Part shown: positions 60,807 through 64,000 of the stretch, piece after piece
Layout of the letters: every line of letters begins with the position of its first letter
Numbering within the stretch: position 1 is the stretch's first letter
Assembly: GCF_049472655.1 (NCBI RefSeq)
Contig: NZ_JAQNCS010000007.1
Span: 45,066-109,065, forward strand
Direction of reading: 5' to 3'
Source of the DNA: Deferribacter abyssi
GTDB lineage: Bacteria; Chrysiogenota; Deferribacteres; Deferribacterales; Deferribacteraceae
Length of the DNA stretch: 64,000 bases
The notes under the pieces: model-generated
The model's input: the letters and a program-made list of their open reading frames with translations, nothing else
What the model was told of the DNA's origin: nothing
Database searches by the model: none
Translations under genes and position numbers: made by a program

Positions 60807-61502
60807 TTATCCCTCTTTAATAAAATCAATTATACTTTTAAAAAGATACAAACCATCTTTACTGCTAAAAATATCTTCGGCTACTCTCTCAGGATGAGGC
60901 ATCATTCCTAAGACGTTCCCTTTCTTATTGACTATTCCAGCAATATTTTCAACAGAACCATTTGGATTACTTTTTGCATTAATTTCTCCAAACTCATCGC
61001 AATATCTGAAAACAATCTGAGAATTTTCTTGCAGTTCTATCAATCCTTCTTTGTCTATATAATAATTTCCTTCCATATGAGCTATTGGAATTTTTACAAT
61101 TTCACCTATAGAATAGAGACTCGTAAATGGTGTAAAACTGTTTTCAACCCTCAAATAAACATCTTTACATATGAATTTAAGACTTTTATTCTTTAATAGT
61201 GCACCCGGTAAAAGACCACTTTCAGTTAATACCTGAAAACCATTACATATACCAATGACATATCCACCTTTTTCAGCAAAATTTATTATTGTATCCATAA
61301 TAGGCGATTTACTTGCAATTGCTCCACACCTAAGATAATCACCATAAGAAAAGCCACCAGGTAATACAACTAAATCATAACCATTAACTTCTTTATCTTT
61401 ATGCCAAATAAAATAGGTTTCTATATCACAAACATGCTTTAATACATAATAACAATCGTGATCACAGTTAGAACCTGGAAAAACAACAACTCCAACTTTC
61501 AT
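60807..61502 (-). CDS. purQ: Phosphoribosylformylglycinamidine synthase subunit PurQ (glutaminase)
   Basis: A 231-aa class I glutamine amidotransferase. The nucleophile Cys is in VIGICNGFQVLTESGLLPGAL, the catalytic His-Glu in MMPHPERVAED, and GSNCDHDCYYVL opens the protein. It supplies ammonia to PurL. It is 1 nt from purS and 2 nt from purL, so expression is tightly coupled. Confidence 0.97.
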   Translation of the reverse strand: MKVGVVVFPGSNCDHDCYYVLKHVCDIETYFIWHKDKEVNGYDLVVLPGGFSYGDYLRCGAIASKSPIMDTIINFAEKGGYVIGICNGFQVLTESGLLPGALLKNKSLKFICKDVYLRVENSFTPFTSLYSIGEIVKIPIAHMEGNYYIDKEGLIELQENSQIVFRYCDEFGEINAKSNPNGSVENIAGIVNKKGNVLGMMPHPERVAEDIFSSKDGLYLFKSIIDFIKEG

Positions 61503-61503
61503 A

Positions 61504-61749
61504 TCAATCCTCTTCTATTATATAAGAAAAATCCTCAATAATAGGATTCACTAAAAGTTTCTTACAAAATTCTTCTATCTGTTTATTTACATCTTCGACA
61601 TTATCATCTATTTCAATCTCAAACATTTTACCCACTCTTACATTTTTAACAAATTTATATCCAAGTTTGCGTAAAGAACTACAAATTGTTTGCCCTTCTG
61701 GATCTAAAACTGTCCTTTTTAAATTTACATAGACTTTAACTTTAGACAT
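61504..61749 (-). CDS. purS: Phosphoribosylformylglycinamidine synthase subunit PurS
   Basis: An 81-aa bridging subunit of the PurLQS complex: VKVYVNLKRTVLDPEGQTI, LRKLGYKFVKNVRVGKMFEIEID and the C-terminal NPIIEDFSY are typical. ATG at 61749 is behind GAGGGGG; a TTG inside that site is not the start. It is the first of four pur genes; the 57-bp gap to the GntR gene probably holds the operon promoter. Confidence 0.95.
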   Translation of the reverse strand: MSKVKVYVNLKRTVLDPEGQTICSSLRKLGYKFVKNVRVGKMFEIEIDDNVEDVNKQIEEFCKKLLVNPIIEDFSYIIEED

Positions 61750-61806
61750 GAAACACCCCCTCAAAAAATAGAAGTTATGGATTTAAATATTATTTTTATG
61801 AAAAAA

Positions 61807-62481
61807 TCAACTAGTTTTTTTCTTAGCAACCTTAGATTTTATGAACTTCCACCCGTTTTGAATGTGTCTTTCCACTAGCTTTTCAACGAGGTTAACATCT
61901 CGTCTTTTAAAAGCTTCTACTATTTCTTTATGTTCCTCAATTACACTAACAATCCTTCCTGCTTCTGTAAAAGAATAAGCAGTAGCTCTTTTAAATTGAG
62001 ATTGCAAACTTTCTAAAAACTTTATTAACCTTTGATTTTCAGACTTCCTGATAAAAAAATCATGGAATTCACTATTAGCTTTTATCAAGCCCGCAACATT
62101 TTTATTATCATTGAATCTTTCAAGTTTAGCATTAATATCCCTCAATTTATCAATATCAGCATCCAACATATTCTCTACAGCTAATTTTGCTGCTAATGAC
62201 TCTAATCTTATCTTTAAAACAAAAATCTCATCTACATCTTTGTTCGTAACATCAGTAACCACTGCCCCTCTACGAGGAATTATAGTAACAAAACCATCCA
62301 TTTCTAATATTCTAAGAGCCTCCCTTATGGGAGTCCTACTAATACCTAATATATCAGAAAGTTTAGGCTCTGTTAATCGCTCACCTGGTTTTAATACACC
62401 TTTTAATATATAATCTCTTATGGTCTCTGCTATTTTCTCACTCAAAGGAGCATTATCAATACTAATATCTCTAATGGCCAT
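61807..62481 (-). CDS. GntR family regulator with FCD domain (second of a tandem pair)
   Basis: A 224-aa FadR/VanR-type repressor. The winged helix is PLSEKIAETIRDYILKGVLKPGERLTEPKLSDILGISRTPIREALRILEMDGFVTIIPRRGAVV. The helical FCD effector domain (~95-210) has the metal/ligand residues typical of the subfamily (D...H..F, EEHKEIVEAF, ERHIQNGW). FCD members commonly sense carboxylic acids and control TRAP or catabolic genes. It overlaps its paralogue by 11 nt. It is followed after 57 bp by purS, but a role in purine control is not implied. Confidence 0.88.
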   Translation of the reverse strand: MAIRDISIDNAPLSEKIAETIRDYILKGVLKPGERLTEPKLSDILGISRTPIREALRILEMDGFVTIIPRRGAVVTDVTNKDVDEIFVLKIRLESLAAKLAVENMLDADIDKLRDINAKLERFNDNKNVAGLIKANSEFHDFFIRKSENQRLIKFLESLQSQFKRATAYSFTEAGRIVSVIEEHKEIVEAFKRRDVNLVEKLVERHIQNGWKFIKSKVAKKKTS

Positions 62482-63139
62482 AGTTAGTCATCCTTTCTTT
62501 AATAAAATTCCAACTATTTTCAATATGCCATCTAACTTTTAATTCTACCAATTCTTCATTCCTAGACTTAAATGCTTTTATTATTTCATTATGCTCTTCA
62601 TATGCATTTAGTGCTCTATCAGTTTTAGTAATTAGCATTCCCTTAATCCTTTGGAAGTTTTTTGAAAGCCCTTCTAAAATTTCTACAAGTTTTTCATTAT
62701 GAGATAATTTTATAAATATATTGTGAAAATCAATATTGTACTTTAAATATTCTTCAACAATATCACTACTTTTATTTGCAATATAAAAAAATCTTTGATT
62801 TATTTTTGACATCTCATCAATATCTTTATCTTTAATATATTTTACTGCTTGACGTGCAGCCAAACCTTCCAGATTGGCTTTAATAACATATAGATTATCT
62901 ATATCTTCAAGGGTCATTGTTTTAACAATAGCGCCTTTTCTTGGAATAATCTCAACGAATCCTTCACTTTCAAGCTGTCTTAGTGCTTCTCTAATAGGTG
63001 TTCTACTTATACCAAGCATTTCAGCTAACTTTGGTTCTACTAAACGGTCACCATCTTTATATACACCTTTTATAATATCAGTCCTGATTTTATCAGCTAT
63101 TTTTTCTCTTAATGGTTTTGTTTCCAACAACTCTTCCAA
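62471..63139 (-). CDS. GntR family regulator with FCD domain (first of a tandem pair)
   Basis: A 222-aa paralogue of the following gene: PLREKIADKIRTDIIKGVYKDGDRLVEPKLAEMLGISRTPIREALRQLESEGFVEIIPRKGAIV is nearly superimposable, then an FCD domain ending EEHNEIIKAF and VRWHIENSW. It starts with TTG at 63139 behind GGGG. The pair probably arose by tandem duplication and may form heterodimers. A palindromic site lies 11 bp upstream of the start. Confidence 0.88.
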   Translation of the reverse strand: MEELLETKPLREKIADKIRTDIIKGVYKDGDRLVEPKLAEMLGISRTPIREALRQLESEGFVEIIPRKGAIVKTMTLEDIDNLYVIKANLEGLAARQAVKYIKDKDIDEMSKINQRFFYIANKSSDIVEEYLKYNIDFHNIFIKLSHNEKLVEILEGLSKNFQRIKGMLITKTDRALNAYEEHNEIIKAFKSRNEELVELKVRWHIENSWNFIKERMTNYGH

Positions 63140-63149
63140 TTTTACCCCG

Positions 63150-63168
63150 ATTGTATACAGTATGCAAT
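63150..63168. promoter_or_regulatory. FCD-GntR-type operator upstream of the tandem regulators
   Basis: ATTGTATAC-A-GTATGCAAT is a 9-1-9 inverted repeat with one mismatch. It resembles the TTGTATACAA-type sites of FadR/VanR regulators and lies in the leader of the first regulator gene, consistent with autoregulation. Confidence 0.55.
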
Positions 63169-63193
63169 TTTATTTTAATATATAATTTTCAAC

Positions 63194-63222
63194 TAGTCAA
63201 ATATAATTTTTTCTGATATAAG
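63194..63222 (+). promoter_or_regulatory. Extended -10 promoter of the patatin gene
   Basis: TAGTCA (63194-63199), 17 bp and TGA-TATAAG (63214-63222) place the transcription start at about 63229-63230, essentially at the ATG. Confidence 0.4.
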
Positions 63223-63229
63223 TTTTCCA

Positions 63230-64000
63230 ATGTTTACTAGGAATAAGAGTATAGCTTTATCTTTAGGTAGTGGATCTGCAAAAGGTCTAGCTCACATCGG
63301 TGTTATCAGGCGTTTGATAGAACGTGGCTATAAAATTCAAGCAATAGCTGGTTCAAGCATTGGCGCAATAATTGGTTCATATTTTGCTTTTGATAAATTA
63401 AAAGTATACGAAGAATTTGTCCTATCTTTAAACAAAGCAAAAGTATTTTCGCTCTTCAATATAAACATCATTCCGAATAAAGGACTAATGGATGGAGACA
63501 AAATTTGTGATTTCTTTTTGAAAAGCTTAGGAGATATTAATATTGAAGATGCAAATATACCCCTTTATATAATTGCTACAGATTTAGAATCAGGCAAACC
63601 AGTTGTCTTCAACAAGGGAAGCCTAATTAAAGCTGTAAGAGCTAGTATTTCTATACCAGGTATTTTTACACCTTATAGAATCAATGGACAAATATTAGTA
63701 GATGGTGGTGTTTCCAATCCCCTCCCTATAAATGTACTATATAAAAAAGGATTCAAAAAGATCTGTGCTGTTGATTTAAATGGAAAAATAAAAGAGACCA
63801 TATATGATAAAATACCGAATATAATTTCAACTCTTTATAGGTCTTTTACTATAATGAATTATAATCAAACAAAATATATTTTATCAAAATATAAACCAAA
63901 TATTTTATTAACACCACCCCTTGATCATATAGGAATGTTTGACTACCATCTTGCTGAAGAAATTATAAGTATTGGTTATGACTTCGCATCTAAAACTATT
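63230..64000 (+). CDS. Patatin-like phospholipase, partial (3' end outside window)
   Basis: The first 257 residues are visible and open to the edge. SLGSGSAKGLAHIGV is the oxyanion-hole glycine motif. AIAGSSIGAIIGSYF has the nucleophile Ser in G-S-S-I-G, and ILVDGGVSNPLPINVL has the catalytic Asp in DGG. It is an RssA/YlbK-type patatin without signal peptide, likely acting on phospholipid or acyl esters in the cytosol or at the inner membrane. No ribosome binding site is evident and the -10 element is 7 nt before the ATG, so translation may be leaderless. Confidence 0.9.
   Translation, partial: MFTRNKSIALSLGSGSAKGLAHIGVIRRLIERGYKIQAIAGSSIGAIIGSYFAFDKLKVYEEFVLSLNKAKVFSLFNINIIPNKGLMDGDKICDFFLKSLGDINIEDANIPLYIIATDLESGKPVVFNKGSLIKAVRASISIPGIFTPYRINGQILVDGGVSNPLPINVLYKKGFKKICAVDLNGKIKETIYDKIPNIISTLYRSFTIMNYNQTKYILSKYKPNILLTPPLDHIGMFDYHLAEEIISIGYDFASKTI

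Noticed and set aside
61750..61806. Purine or other riboswitch upstream of purS
   Set aside because: Only 57 nt lie between purS and the preceding gene, with no aptamer-like stems.

Overview
The window is an AT-rich chromosomal segment of a Gram-negative-type bacterium. It encodes lipoproteins, periplasmic TRAP and ABC binding proteins, a tungsten-type aldehyde:ferredoxin oxidoreductase, a GDH180-type NAD-glutamate dehydrogenase, cytochrome bd, and an HspR-linked heat-shock cluster. The overall gene set fits a Deferribacteres-like thermophile or anaerobe. That placement is an inference from gene content and base composition; no 16S gene is present.

Layout. 1-6910: a partial RidA gene and a methyltransferase-like gene (minus strand), then a tight plus-strand run: polyprenyl diphosphate synthase, AmrS-type radical SAM, ApbE lipoprotein, NusG-domain-II protein, Gx transporter, Maf, acyl-CoA ligase. 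6911-8860: a small secreted protein behind a sigma-54-type promoter with two upstream palindromes, then tmRNA, smpB and four tRNAs on the minus strand. 9171-19550: a type I restriction-modification island (hsdM, RhuM-Doc, DUF1016 nuclease, AlbA_2/ATPase, hsdS, RAYT transposase with REP palindromes, hsdR). Its hsdR is split by one in-frame TAA and contains an in-frame REP palindrome. The island lies between a tRNA operon and tRNA-Leu(CAG). 20069-35303 (minus): aldehyde:ferredoxin oxidoreductase, NAD-GDH, a Nudix gene lacking a canonical start codon, a phasin-like protein, a sigma factor, ClpB, HspR, DnaJ, Hsp20 and a thiolase-like protein. 35446-39501 (plus): Na/Pi transporter, Ppx/GppA, DUF445. 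39638-42421 (minus): a DctMQP TRAP operon. 42754-51805 (plus, except lexA): leuB, arsR, an Rrf2 regulator with cydAB, lexA/dinB divergent over an SOS box, glpD and glpQ. 51951-55865 (minus): potDABC. 55866-56595: a gene-free stretch holding a 133-bp inverted-repeat element. 56596: cold-shock protein. 56831-63139 (minus): two FCD-GntR regulators, purSQLF, and a last gene read here as a selenoprotein. 63230 to the edge: patatin.

Most notable: directly after purF is a 118-codon thioredoxin-like gene with an in-frame TGA at codon 20. The TGA is followed by a hairpin whose loop reads AGGUU at the spacing of a bacterial SECIS, so the gene probably encodes a selenoprotein that automatic callers truncate to 72 aa. 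Other points of interest are the RAYT/REP activity inside coding genes of the R-M island, a vestigial second hsdS start, the same-frame phasin-TAA-Nudix junction, a leaderless arsR, a HAIR-like HspR operator over the hsp20 promoter, and two transport operons that both place a hairpin terminator after the binding-protein gene.
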